Counted from the stretch's first letter, positions 26,368 to 34,688 are shown. The stretch is 64,000 bases of DNA from Streptomyces hyderabadensis (GCF_020404845.1 NZ_JAIOJZ010000001.1:310001-374000), one strand, 5' to 3'. The notes: generated by a model not told the origin, from the letters alone. Made by a program: numbers and translations.

Positions 26368-27978
26368 GTGATCGGAAGAGCGGGAGACGAGAGCGAGTCG
26401 GGGGAGTCGGCCGCTGCGCGGCAGGGGCGGCGTGGCTTTCTGAAGGCCTCCGCGGCGGCCGCCGCCGGGGCAGGCCTGTTCACCGTCGGTTCGGCGGCGC
26501 CGAGTGCCGCCCAGGAGGGCGGCGGTGACCGGCCGCCGAAGGACACCGGGCGGCCCGGGCGCCGTTACCTCATCCGGGGCGGTGCGGTGATGTCCATGGA
26601 CCCGGACGTCGGCGACTTCGAGACGGCCGACGTCCTGGTCGAAGGCAAGAAGATCGTCGACGTCCGGCCCGGCATCCGCGCGGCCGGCGCCGACGTGATC
26701 GACGCGCGGGGGCGCATCGTCGTGCCGGGCTTCGCCGACACCCACCACCATCAGTTCGAGACGGCACTGCGCGGAACCCTCGCCGACGCGGTGCTCTTCG
26801 ACGACCACTCGGGCTCGCCGAGCGCGGTCCCCAACTACGCCGATTTCGTCCTCACCCGGATGGCACCGGCGTACCGACCGCAGGACGTCTACATCAACGT
26901 GCTGTTCTCGGGCCTCACGCAGCTCGACGCCGGCATCACGACGGTGCACGACACCTCACAGATCCACCATTCCCCCGAGCACTCCGACGCCTCCGTCCAG
27001 GCGCTCGTCGACAGTGGGCGGCGGTCGGTGCTCCAGTACACCGCGGGTGATGCGCGCCCCGAATCCCGGTTCCCGGAGGATGCCCATCGCCTGCGGAACC
27101 GGTGGTTCTCCTCCGACGACCAACTGGTGGGCATGGCCATGGGCGGCGAGTTCTACGCCGGCGGCGAGGAGTCGTGGTCCCGGGCCTGGAAGATCGGCCG
27201 CCAACTGGGCCTGCAGATCACCGCGCACGTCGTCTCCGGCTCGGGAGTCGGGCCCGTCGTCGACGACTTCGCCCAGGGCACCGCCGGAATCGACAAGGAC
27301 CTCGGAGCGGGAGACGACACCCTGTTCATTCACATGACAGGCGTGTCGGACATGGCGTGGCGGCGGTTCCGGGACGCCGGCGTGCAGGTCTCGGCGGCCT
27401 TCCCGATCGAAATGGCCATGCGCCACGGAACGCCGCCCATCCTCAAGATGCAGGAACTCGGCATGGAGCCCTCACTCAGCTCCGACGTCGAGACGACGAT
27501 GGCTCCCGATCCGTTCACGCTGATGCGCTCCGCGTTCACCATGCAGCGCATGCTGGTCAACCAGATGATCCTGGAGCAGGGCGACTTCATGCCGCCCGAC
27601 CACTGGCCGACACCGGCCGAGGGGACGCCGGACCTGCTCACCGTCCGCGACGTGCTGCGCTTCGCGACTCTCAACGGCGCCAAGCACCTGCGGCTGGACC
27701 ACAAGTCCGGCTCGCTCACCCCCGGCAAGGAGGCCGACATCGTCCTCCTCGACGCGACCGCACCCCATGTGACCCCGCTCAACAACGTGCCGGGAGCGGT
27801 CGTCTCGCTGATGGACCGGAGCAACGTCGAGACGGTGATCGTCGCGGGCAAGGTACGCAAGTGGCGGGGCCGGCTGCTCGACGTGGACCTGCACCGGCTG
27901 AGCGGCGAACTCGAGGCGTCCCGCGATCACCTCTTCAAGACGGTCGGCGTCAAGCGGGACCTGTTCGGGCCGAGTTGA
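26368..27978 (+). CDS. Tat-exported amidohydrolase (metal-dependent hydrolase/deaminase superfamily)
   Basis: A 536-residue protein. The N-terminus carries a twin-arginine signal, RQGRRGFLKASAAAAAGAGLF, with likely cleavage after APSAAQ. The catalytic part follows the ATZ/TRZ, cytosine-deaminase-like layout: VPGFADTHHHQFETALRG (metal-binding HxH), TAHVVSGSG, FIHMTG and the C-terminal GSLTPGKEADIVLLDA. Export of such a folded metalloenzyme is less common than its cytosolic form. The substrate is unknown. The GTG at 26368 is chosen because AGGAG lies 7 nt upstream; an earlier in-frame GTG at 26314 has none. It is alone on its strand and preceded by a strong palindromic operator, so it is probably inducible. 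Confidence 0.85.
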   Translation: MIGRAGDESESGESAAARQGRRGFLKASAAAAAGAGLFTVGSAAPSAAQEGGGDRPPKDTGRPGRRYLIRGGAVMSMDPDVGDFETADVLVEGKKIVDVRPGIRAAGADVIDARGRIVVPGFADTHHHQFETALRGTLADAVLFDDHSGSPSAVPNYADFVLTRMAPAYRPQDVYINVLFSGLTQLDAGITTVHDTSQIHHSPEHSDASVQALVDSGRRSVLQYTAGDARPESRFPEDAHRLRNRWFSSDDQLVGMAMGGEFYAGGEESWSRAWKIGRQLGLQITAHVVSGSGVGPVVDDFAQGTAGIDKDLGAGDDTLFIHMTGVSDMAWRRFRDAGVQVSAAFPIEMAMRHGTPPILKMQELGMEPSLSSDVETTMAPDPFTLMRSAFTMQRMLVNQMILEQGDFMPPDHWPTPAEGTPDLLTVRDVLRFATLNGAKHLRLDHKSGSLTPGKEADIVLLDATAPHVTPLNNVPGAVVSLMDRSNVETVIVAGKVRKWRGRLLDVDLHRLSGELEASRDHLFKTVGVKRDLFGPS

Positions 27979-28409
27979 CCCGGAAGGGGATGCCGGGCAG
28001 GCGGCGATGGCGTTGTGTCACACCCAGATGTGTCACACCCCGGTGCGCCGTGGACCGGCCCCGGATCGGTCCCGGAAACCCCCGGTATCTCCACAGCGTT
28101 CATCGCTCGGTCGCACGGTCGGGGCGCGGTCACCGCCCACTGGCCGGACCGCGCGCGTCGCGGCGCCGCAGAGCCCTTCGCCCCAGGGGATGGCGTGAAG
28201 ATCCGGACGGTTTCCCCGACCGCATTCACACACTGGTGAAGTCGGCGGCGCCGGGCAGCGGCGGGCAGCGGCTCGTCGATGGTGGGCCGTTCGACCCCGT
28301 GCTTTGATCGGTGCGCGGCACGCCGGTGGCCCTGCCGGAACCCCCAACTCCGGACGTCGGGCCTGCGCACCGCACCGCTCCCCTTCCCCACGAAAGGAAC
28401 AGACCTGCC
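27979..28409. other. 431-bp intergenic region with a direct repeat
   Basis: No coding frame in this gap looks real. It contains two identical 12-mers, TGTGTCACACCC, at 28014-28025 and 28029-28040 (period 15 bp), each nearly palindromic (GTGTCACAC), 370 bp upstream of the leader-peptide gene. They look like tandem repressor or activator sites. No clear terminator for the amidohydrolase was found. Confidence 0.5.
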
Positions 28410-28640
28410 ATGAAGACTGTCCCCCAGGTCGAGACGGCCGAGATCTCCGACGCGGACCTGGACCAGGTGTCCGGCGGCATCGGCCTCACCGCGAGCACGG
28501 CCCTCTTCGCGGGCGACGGCGCCCTCGGTGCCGGCCTCCACGCGGAGTCCGGCCCGTTCGCCTTCACCGGCGGCATCGGCGCCTCGGCGCCCTTCGGCGG
28601 CGCGGCGGCCCAGGGTCAGGTCCACACGACGATGGCCTGA
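28410..28640 (+). CDS. Small peptide with double-glycine (RiPP/bacteriocin-type) leader
   Basis: A 76-residue peptide. The leader QVETAEISDADLDQVSGG has the acidic E/LSxxxLDxVxGG pattern that peptidase-containing ABC transporters cut after Gly-Gly. The 53-residue remainder, beginning IGLTASTALFAGDG, is rich in Gly and Ala, contains Ser and Thr but no Cys, and is neutral to hydrophobic. Similar Streptomyces proteins are auto-annotated as type A2 lantipeptides, but without Cys no lanthionine can form. No modification enzyme, protease or exporter lies within the window, so the gene is an orphan. The ATG at 28410 has AAGGAAC upstream with 10-11 nt spacing. The function is unknown; a bacteriocin or signalling peptide is a guess. 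Confidence 0.7.
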   Translation: MKTVPQVETAEISDADLDQVSGGIGLTASTALFAGDGALGAGLHAESGPFAFTGGIGASAPFGGAAAQGQVHTTMA

Positions 28641-28646
28641 GCCCGG

Positions 28647-28905
28647 TCAGGACATCCGGGCCGCCGCCCCCACGAACCCCGTCCACGCCGTCCTGGTGAC
28701 GGCGAGGCGGGGGCCGTGGGGGCGCTTGGAGTCGCGGACGTGGATGGTGGCGGAGGCTATCGGTGCCGTCCTCGAACTTGAGCACCTGCATTCGTCCGCC
28801 TCCCGGGTGGTCGCCACGAGACGTGGGCATCACCTGGATCTCCACATGGCGCAGTTGCGCCACTTCCAGCAGGTGCGCACGGGATGCGGCCACCCTGTCA
28901 CCCGG
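28647..28905 (-). pseudogene. Fused remnant of a DUF5753 XRE regulator and a DUF397 protein
   Basis: On the minus strand, one frame (28893 down to about 28765) reads SRAHLLEVAQLRHVEIQV, MPTSRGDHPGG and MQVLKFEDGTD, which is the C-terminal part of the DUF5753 domain of Scr1-type regulators. A second frame, shifted by one, reads ATIHVRDSKRPHGPRLAV and TRTAWTGFVGAAARMS before a TGA at 28647; this is the C-terminal half of DUF397. The two families are normally encoded by adjacent genes. Here their pieces abut with the intervening sequence and both N-termini lost, so neither can work. It lies beside the orphan leader peptide gene. Confidence 0.65.
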
Positions 28906-28930
28906 ACGTGCGGCACCGTTCCCGGCGGCG

Positions 28931-29803
28931 TCAGCGGCCCGCGCGGTGCGTCAGCGACGTCAGGATCTCCTCGGCGTGCGTCCACAGCAGGGCCCCGCCG
29001 ATGCCGGGGACGACACGGCGGCGGGCGCCGGGGATGCGGGAGGCGAGCAGGGCGCCGTTGTCGGGCGAGTGGGCGGTGTCGTGCTCGCCGTACCAGATGT
29101 CGACGGGCAGGGCGAGGGAGCCGAGGGCGAAGGGCCACCGTCCCATGGCCAGGACGGTGTCGCGGGCGTAGCCGGCCGCCGCGCCCCGGGCGAATCCCTC
29201 GGCGAGGGCTTGGCGGTAGGCGGCAAAGAAGCCTGGGTCCCGGTACACGGCGAGGTCGCAGTCCGGGCTTCCGTCCATGACCAGGTCCCACATCCTTTCG
29301 GCGTCGAAGCCCGCGAAGAACTCCTCGGCGCCTGAAGGGTCGTGCACCGCGCGTTCGGTCAACGCACGCAGTTCGGCGGGCAGTACGGCGGCGAACTCGG
29401 GGGCCGCCACCTCGTCGGCGGCCGATACCAGGGCCAGCGCGGAGGCGAAGCCCGCCGCCGCGCAGGCGAGGGCGAACGGAGCGCCCTGCGAGTTGCCGAC
29501 CACGGCGGGGCGGTCGATGCCGCGCCGGGCACACAACTCCCGTGCATCGGCGGCGAAGTCGGCGAAGGTCCGGCCGGGGGCGGGCGTGGACGCGCCCAGG
29601 CCGGGCCGGTCGACGGAGACGAGGCGGATGCCGATCGCGGCCACGGCGCCGGGGCCGAAGCCGAGGCTTCGGCTGGTGGCCGCGCCGGGGCACAGCAGAA
29701 CCGGCGTGCCTTCCTGCGGGCCCCACTCGGCCCAGCCGAGCAGGCGTCCGTCCGGCAGCCGGGTCTCACCGAGGCGGGCGGGGGCGGTGGTGTGGACGAT
29801 CAT
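28931..29803 (-). CDS. Alpha/beta-hydrolase
   Basis: A 290-residue cytosolic hydrolase. The nucleophile elbow is GNSQG with Ser105. The oxyanion region is LLCPGAATSRSLG, the acid is probably in IWYGEHDTAHSPDN and the catalytic His in ALLWTHAEEIL. The order fits esterases, epoxide hydrolases and C-C hydrolases; the substrate cannot be inferred. The ATG at 29803 has no good SD, but CATGAT ends 6 bp upstream, suggesting a leaderless mRNA. It is 71 bp downstream of the MFS gene on the same strand, so co-transcription is possible. Confidence 0.88.
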   Translation of the reverse strand: MIVHTTAPARLGETRLPDGRLLGWAEWGPQEGTPVLLCPGAATSRSLGFGPGAVAAIGIRLVSVDRPGLGASTPAPGRTFADFAADARELCARRGIDRPAVVGNSQGAPFALACAAAGFASALALVSAADEVAAPEFAAVLPAELRALTERAVHDPSGAEEFFAGFDAERMWDLVMDGSPDCDLAVYRDPGFFAAYRQALAEGFARGAAAGYARDTVLAMGRWPFALGSLALPVDIWYGEHDTAHSPDNGALLASRIPGARRRVVPGIGGALLWTHAEEILTSLTHRAGR

Positions 29804-29874
29804 GGCCCCATCATGCTGCGGGGCGGGCCGCTTGGCACCGCCCTTTCCGCCGACGCGCGCCGGACGGGGGCCCG

Positions 29875-31101
29875 TCACCGCCGTACCGACTCTGCCGCCT
29901 CCGGCACGTGCCCCGCGACCACCCGCTCGCGACCGGTGACCCAAGTGGTGGCCGCGTGCCGCCGGTCCACCGCCCAGGCCGTGCCCGCGACCGCGAGGCC
30001 GAGGACCGCCAGGGCCGCGCCCGCCGTCGCCGGGGAGGTGACCCCGAAGCCCGCGGCCAGCGCGAGGCCGCCGATCCAGGCGCCGCCCGCGTTGGCCAGG
30101 TTGAAGGCGGCCTGGTTGGCGGAGGAGGCCAGGGAAGGGGCGGCCGCTGCCTTCTCCATGACCATGAGCTGGAGGGGCGAGCCGGTGACGAAGGCGGCCA
30201 TGCCGAGCAGGGCCACCGACGCGGCCGCCGTGACCGGCGTACGCATCAGGAGGGGGAACAGGGCGAGGACCACGACCAGGGAGGCCAGGCCGCCGAAGAG
30301 GGTGCCGCGCAGGGAGTGGTCGGCCAGGCGCCCGCCCAGCAGGTTGCCCGCGGTGGCGCCGACGCCGAAGAGGGCGAGCAGCAGCGTCACGCTGGTCTCG
30401 GCGAACCCGGCGGCGTCGGTCAGCATCGGCGTGATGTAGCTGTAGGCGGCGAAGAGCGCGCCGAAGCCCGCGACCGTCGTGCCCAGCGCCAGCCAGACCG
30501 GCAGGGAGCGCAGGGCGGCCAGTTCGCCGCGCAGGCCGGTGGCGGGGGCGGGGGCGCTGTCGCGCGGGATGAGGAGGGCCAGCGCGGCTATCGCCGCCAC
30601 GCCGATGGCGCTCACGCCGAGGAAGGTGGCCCGCCAGCCGAGCTGCTGGCCCATCGCGGTGGCGGCCGGGACGCCGACGATGTTGGCGACGGTGAGGCCG
30701 AGGAACATCAGGGAGACGGAGCGGGCCTTGCGTTCCGGCGCGACCATGCCGGTGGCGACGACCGCGCCGACGCCGAAGAAGGCGCCGTGCGGCAGGCCGC
30801 TGACGAAGCGGGCGGCCAGCAGGGAGACCTCGCCGGGGGCGACGGCCGACAGGGCGTTGCCCGCCACGAAGAGCGCCATGAGGGCGATCAGGACGGCCCG
30901 GCGGGACATCCGGGTCGTGGCCGCGGCGAGCAGCGGGGCGCCGATGACGACGCCGAGCGCGTAGGCGGAGACGAGGTGGCCGGCGGTGGGGATGGAGATG
31001 TCCAGGTCGTCCGCGACGTCGGGCAGCAGGCCCATCATCACGAACTCGGTGGTACCGATGCCGAAGGCGCCCACGGCAAGGGCGAGCAGGGCCAGGGGCA
31101 T
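29875..31101 (-). CDS. MFS transporter, drug:H+ antiporter-1 family (AraJ/purine-efflux type)
   Basis: A 408-residue inner-membrane protein with twelve predicted helices. The start FGIGTTEFVMMGLLPDVADDL is the DHA1 signature for the AraJ/PbuE/sugar- and chloramphenicol-efflux group. The loop TTRMSRRAVLIALMALF between helices 2 and 3 and the helix-5 segment GLTVANIVGVPAATAMGQQLGWR follow. Efflux of a small hydrophilic compound is inferred, substrate unknown. The start ATG at 31101 lies 16-20 nt after weak purine-rich sequence. No regulator is adjacent; the EEP-family gene upstream is on the same strand, 115 bp away. Confidence 0.9.
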   Translation of the reverse strand: MPLALLALAVGAFGIGTTEFVMMGLLPDVADDLDISIPTAGHLVSAYALGVVIGAPLLAAATTRMSRRAVLIALMALFVAGNALSAVAPGEVSLLAARFVSGLPHGAFFGVGAVVATGMVAPERKARSVSLMFLGLTVANIVGVPAATAMGQQLGWRATFLGVSAIGVAAIAALALLIPRDSAPAPATGLRGELAALRSLPVWLALGTTVAGFGALFAAYSYITPMLTDAAGFAETSVTLLLALFGVGATAGNLLGGRLADHSLRGTLFGGLASLVVVLALFPLLMRTPVTAAASVALLGMAAFVTGSPLQLMVMEKAAAAPSLASSANQAAFNLANAGGAWIGGLALAAGFGVTSPATAGAALAVLGLAVAGTAWAVDRRHAATTWVTGRERVVAGHVPEAAESVRR

Positions 31102-31216
31102 GAAGGGTCTCGCCTTTCGAGAGCGGAGTGCGTACGGGAGGGACGGGTCCAGGGGGACGACTGTATGTTCCCGTACGGAACAAAGACTCTCAGGGCGGGT
31201 ATTCCGCAGGCGAATT

Positions 31217-32269
31217 TCAGGAAGCCGTTGTGTCGACCTTCACACGCGCGGCGATCGGCAGGTGGTCGCTGCCGGTCGCCGGGAGGGTCCAGCTGGTCAT
31301 CGGTTCCACGCCGGTGACCAGGATCTGGTCGATGCGGGCCATCGGGAAGGAGGCCGGCCAGCTGAAGCCGAAGCCGTCGCCCACGGCGCCCTGCGGGGAG
31401 CGCAGCTGGGAGGTGATCGCGGTGAGCGAGCGGTCGTTCATGGTGCCGTTGAGGTCGCCGAGGAGGATCTTGCGGGGCAGCTTCTCGTCGGCGATGGCCT
31501 CACCCAGGGCGTCGGCGCTCTTGTCCCGCTGCCGGGCGGTGAACCCGGCCTCCAGCTTCACCCGTACGGAGGGCAGGTGGGCGACGTAGACCGCGATCGG
31601 CCCGGACGGGGTGGTGACGGTGGCGCGCATCGCGCGCTTCCAGCCCAGCTCGATGTCGACCGGCTTCACGGCGCTGACCGGGTACTTGCTCCACAGCCCG
31701 ACGGTGCCGACGACCGCGTGGTGCGGGTACTTCGCCGCCAGCGCCTTCTCGTACGTCGGTACGGCGGACGCCTTCAGTTCCTCCAGGGCCAGCACGTCCG
31801 CACCGGCGGCGGCGACGGCACGGGCGGTACCCGCCGGGTCGGCGTTGTCGGCGTTGACGTTGTGCGTGGCCACCGTGAGGTCGCCGCCGGAGCCGGTCTT
31901 GTCGAAGAGCAGGCCGCCGAAGAGGTTGAGCCACACGCTCACCGGCAGAATCAGCGCGATCAGCGCCGTCGCCGACTTGCGGACCAGGGCGATCACCAGC
32001 AGGACCGGGATCAGCAGACCGAACCACGGCAGGAAGGTCTCGGTGAGGCTGCCGAGGTTGCCGATGGCGTTCGGGATGTGCGAGTGGGCCGCCATGACCG
32101 CCGCCAGGAGCAGCGCGACCGCGGCGGTGACCAGGCCCCGGCGCCAGATCCGGCGGTCGCCGCGCCAGCCGCCGACCGCCCGGCCGAGCAGGCGCCGAAT
32201 CCGGGTCTCCCGGCGCTCTGGGTCCGAGCCGCCGCCGTCCGTCTCCGTCATGTACGCCTGCTGCGCCAT
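31217..32269 (-). CDS. Membrane-anchored endonuclease/exonuclease/phosphatase (EEP) family protein
   Basis: A 350-residue protein. Three closely spaced membrane helices (about residues 45-66, 78-95 and 98-116) are followed by an extracytoplasmic EEP domain. Catalytic motifs are in order: LTVATHNVNADNAD (Asn), LALEELKAS (metal Glu), ILLGDLNGTMND (Asp/Asn) and GSDHLPIAARV (general-base His). Such VanJ/TeicJ-type proteins of actinobacteria have been linked to lipid or cell-wall phosphate hydrolysis; activity on nucleic acid is less likely given the location. The ATG at 32269 has GTGAGGCGA upstream; an ATG six codons later is the alternative. Confidence 0.87.
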   Translation of the reverse strand: MAQQAYMTETDGGGSDPERRETRIRRLLGRAVGGWRGDRRIWRRGLVTAAVALLLAAVMAAHSHIPNAIGNLGSLTETFLPWFGLLIPVLLVIALVRKSATALIALILPVSVWLNLFGGLLFDKTGSGGDLTVATHNVNADNADPAGTARAVAAAGADVLALEELKASAVPTYEKALAAKYPHHAVVGTVGLWSKYPVSAVKPVDIELGWKRAMRATVTTPSGPIAVYVAHLPSVRVKLEAGFTARQRDKSADALGEAIADEKLPRKILLGDLNGTMNDRSLTAITSQLRSPQGAVGDGFGFSWPASFPMARIDQILVTGVEPMTSWTLPATGSDHLPIAARVKVDTTAS

Positions 32270-32590
32270 ACCGTCGCCTCACTGCCTGCTGTGCACACCG
32301 TCGCCCCCTGTGACTCAGCACCATAGGGGATGATCGGTTCCGATCCCGCCGTCCCTGGACGGCCGTACGGGCACGAGGACGTACGGGCCGCCCCACGGAG
32401 TTCCGTACTGCGCCGGGACGGGCGGCTCTGTGACACAACGGGCACATTTGCCCCCGTGAGCCACGCCCTGCCCCTCAGACGGAGCCGGTGACTGGGGTCC
32501 CCTAGCCGTCGGGGCGCGACAAGTGCCACCATGGAAGGGATCCGGGGACGCCGTCAGGGTGCCTCGAGATGACATGAAGGAGCCGTTGCC
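32270..32590. other. Divergent promoter region between the EEP gene and panB
   Basis: A 321-bp gap holding both divergent promoters. The panB SD GAAGGAG is at its end. I see no credible gene, strong palindrome or terminator within it. Confidence 0.4.
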
Positions 32591-33466
32591 ATGACGCAGC
32601 TTTCGGCTGCCCAGACGCCGCAGCGCACCCCCGCCGACGGGAGCAGGGCGCTGTACGGGGGCAAGATCAACCGCCGTATCACCGTCCGGGACATCACCGC
32701 CGCCAAGGAGCGCGGCGAGAAGTGGCCCATGCTCACCGCGTACGACTCGATGACCGCGTCCGTCTTCGACGAGGCCGGCATCCCGGTCATGCTCGTCGGC
32801 GACTCCGCGGGCAACTGCCACCTCGGCTACGAGACCACCGTGCCGGTCACGCTGGACGAGATGACGATGCTCTCGGCCGCGGTCGTCCGGGGCACCAGCC
32901 GCGCCCTGATCGTGGGCGACCTGCCCTTCGGTTCCTACCAGGAGGGCCCGGTGCAGGCGCTGCGCTCGGCGACCCGGCTGGTCAAGGAGGCCGGGGTCGG
33001 GGCGGTCAAGCTGGAGGGCGGTGAGCGGTCGCACGAGCAGATCCGGCTGCTCGTCGAGTCCGGCATCCCCGTCATGGCGCACATCGGCCTCACCCCGCAG
33101 TCCGTCAACTCCATGGGCTACCGGGTGCAGGGCCGCGGCGAGGAGGCGGCCCAGCAGCTGCTGCGCGACGCCAAGGCGGTGCAGGACGCGGGCGCCTTCG
33201 CGGTCGTCCTGGAGCTGGTGCCGGCCGAGCTGGCCGCCGAGGTGACCCGGACGCTGCACATCCCGACGGTCGGGATCGGCGCAGGTCCGGACACCGACGC
33301 CCAGGTGCTGGTGTGGACCGACATGCTGGGGCTGACCGGCGGCCGGGTGCCGAAGTTCGTCAAGCAGTACGCCGACCTGCGCAAGGTCATGGGCGACGCG
33401 ACGAAGGCGTACGCCGAGGACGTGGTCGGCGGCACCTTCCCCGAGGACGAGCACTCCGTCCACTAG
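32591..33466 (+). CDS. panB: 3-methyl-2-oxobutanoate hydroxymethyltransferase (PanB)
   Basis: A 291-residue enzyme for the first step of pantothenate/CoA synthesis: transfer of a hydroxymethyl group from methylenetetrahydrofolate to alpha-ketoisovalerate, giving ketopantoate. The (beta/alpha)8 family signatures are clear: PMLTAYDSMTASVFDEAGIPVMLVGDS (metal-binding), VGAVKLEGG, HIGLTPQSVNSMGGY-like HIGLTPQSVNSMGY and IPTVGIGAGPDTDAQVLVWTDMLGL. A roughly 25-residue extension precedes the core, common in Streptomyces. The ATG has GAAGGAG upstream. It is monocistronic, followed by a strong terminator; panC and panD are not nearby. Confidence 0.96.
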   Translation: MTQLSAAQTPQRTPADGSRALYGGKINRRITVRDITAAKERGEKWPMLTAYDSMTASVFDEAGIPVMLVGDSAGNCHLGYETTVPVTLDEMTMLSAAVVRGTSRALIVGDLPFGSYQEGPVQALRSATRLVKEAGVGAVKLEGGERSHEQIRLLVESGIPVMAHIGLTPQSVNSMGYRVQGRGEEAAQQLLRDAKAVQDAGAFAVVLELVPAELAAEVTRTLHIPTVGIGAGPDTDAQVLVWTDMLGLTGGRVPKFVKQYADLRKVMGDATKAYAEDVVGGTFPEDEHSVH

Positions 33467-33514
33467 CTCCGTCGGCCCGTTCCGCCCACCCGTAGACCAT
33501 CGCGGTACGACCAC

Positions 33515-33548
33515 CGGCCCCGCCGATCTTCCCCCGTCGGCGGGGCCG
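33515..33548 (+). terminator. Terminator of panB
   Basis: CGGCCCCGCCGA (33515-33526) and TCGGCGGGGCCG (33537-33548) form a perfect 12-bp stem with a 10-nt loop, 49 bp after the panB stop. It isolates panB from the ABC transporter promoter. Confidence 0.85.
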
Positions 33549-33586
33549 AGTGCTTCCCCGGGGCGGGGCGGGGGTGTCTGCGGGAC

Positions 33587-33649
33587 GTCGGTGGAACCGG
33601 GCGGCTGTCGGCGGGATGTCGGTGGTTTGTCGGTGGGGCCTGCCATCGT
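33587..33649 (+). promoter_or_regulatory. ABC-transporter promoter with 11-bp-spaced SARP-like direct repeats
   Basis: GTCGGTGG or GTCGGCGG begins at 33587, 33607, 33618 and 33629; the last three are spaced by exactly 11 bp. The last repeat ends 7 bp before CATCGT (33644-33649), a plausible -10, which itself ends 7 bp before the ATG at 33657. Direct repeats with 11-bp period next to the -10 are the known binding layout of OmpR-type SARP/AfsR regulators, and such a regulator is encoded convergently downstream. Confidence 0.6.
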
Positions 33650-33656
33650 CTGGGGC

Positions 33657-34688
33657 ATGAAGCGAATCGACGACATCCCCCGGGCCGCGGACAGCGCGGT
33701 CACCGTGCGGGGGCTGGTCAAGCACTACGGCGAGACCAGGGCGCTGGACGGCGTCGACCTGGACGTGCGCGAGGGCACCGTGATGGGCGTGCTCGGGCCG
33801 AACGGCGCCGGCAAGACCACCCTCGTACGCATCCTGTCCACCCTCATCGCCCCCGACTCCGGCCAGGCGCACGTCGCCGGGTACGACGTGGTGCGCCAGC
33901 CGCGGCAGCTGCGCCGGGTGATAGGACTGACCGGGCAGTACGCCTCCGTGGACGAGAAGCTCCCCGGCTGGGAGAACCTCTACATGATCGGCCGGCTGCT
34001 CGACCTGTCCCGCCGGGACGCGCGCAGCCGCGCCGACGAGCTGCTGGAGCGGTTCTCGCTCACCGAGGCGGCCAAGCGGCCCGCCTCCACCTACTCCGGC
34101 GGCATGCGGCGCCGCCTCGACCTGGCCGCGTCCATGATCGGGCACCCGGCCGTGCTGTTCCTGGACGAACCGACCACCGGCCTCGACCCGCGCACCCGCA
34201 ACGAGGTGTGGGACGAGGTCAAGCGGATGGTCGGCGACGGCGTCACCGTGCTGCTCACCACCCAGTACATGGAGGAGGCCGAGCAGCTCGCCTCCGAGCT
34301 GACCGTCGTGGACCGCGGCAAGGTCATCGCGAACGGCGGCATCGAGGAGCTGAAGGCCAAGGTCGGCGGCCGCACCCTGCGGGTCCGCCCGGCCGACCCG
34401 CTGCAGCTGCGCCCGCTCGCCGCCTACCTGGACGAGCTGGGCATCACCGGGCTCGCCAGTTCCACGGTGGACGCCGAGCGCGGTGCCGTGCTGGTGCCGA
34501 TCCTCAGCGACGAGCAGCTGACGGCCGTGGTCGGCGCGGTCACCGCCCGCGGCATCACCGTCTCCGCGGTCACCACCGAACTGCCCAGCCTGGACGAGGT
34601 CTTCCTGTCCCTCACCGGCCACCGCGCCAGTGCTCCGCAGGACCCCGCCCCGGCCACCGACGACACCCGCGAGGAGGTCGCCGTATGA
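33657..34688 (+). CDS. ABC transporter ATP-binding protein, daunorubicin-resistance (DrrA) type
   Basis: A 343-residue ATPase. Walker A is GPNGAGKTT (47-55), the Q-loop lies in GLTGQYASVDEKL, the signature is YSGGMRRRLDLA and Walker B is VLFLDEPTTGLDPRTR, with the DrrA-type C-terminal domain after LTTQYMEEAEQLA. It energises the permease encoded next, whose ATG overlaps its stop (ATGA). Such two-gene exporters move drugs, lipids or self-made antibiotics; the substrate here is unknown. The start is taken at 33657: no SD is present, but a -10 hexamer sits 7 bp upstream. The SARP-like repeats upstream and the convergent AfsR-like gene suggest dedicated control. Confidence 0.9.
   Translation: MKRIDDIPRAADSAVTVRGLVKHYGETRALDGVDLDVREGTVMGVLGPNGAGKTTLVRILSTLIAPDSGQAHVAGYDVVRQPRQLRRVIGLTGQYASVDEKLPGWENLYMIGRLLDLSRRDARSRADELLERFSLTEAAKRPASTYSGGMRRRLDLAASMIGHPAVLFLDEPTTGLDPRTRNEVWDEVKRMVGDGVTVLLTTQYMEEAEQLASELTVVDRGKVIANGGIEELKAKVGGRTLRVRPADPLQLRPLAAYLDELGITGLASSTVDAERGAVLVPILSDEQLTAVVGAVTARGITVSAVTTELPSLDEVFLSLTGHRASAPQDPAPATDDTREEVAV

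Noticed and set aside
28931..31183. A single long frame spanning both the hydrolase and the MFS transporter
   Set aside because: The upstream half is an out-of-frame shadow of the MFS gene; the hydrolase fold begins at 29803.
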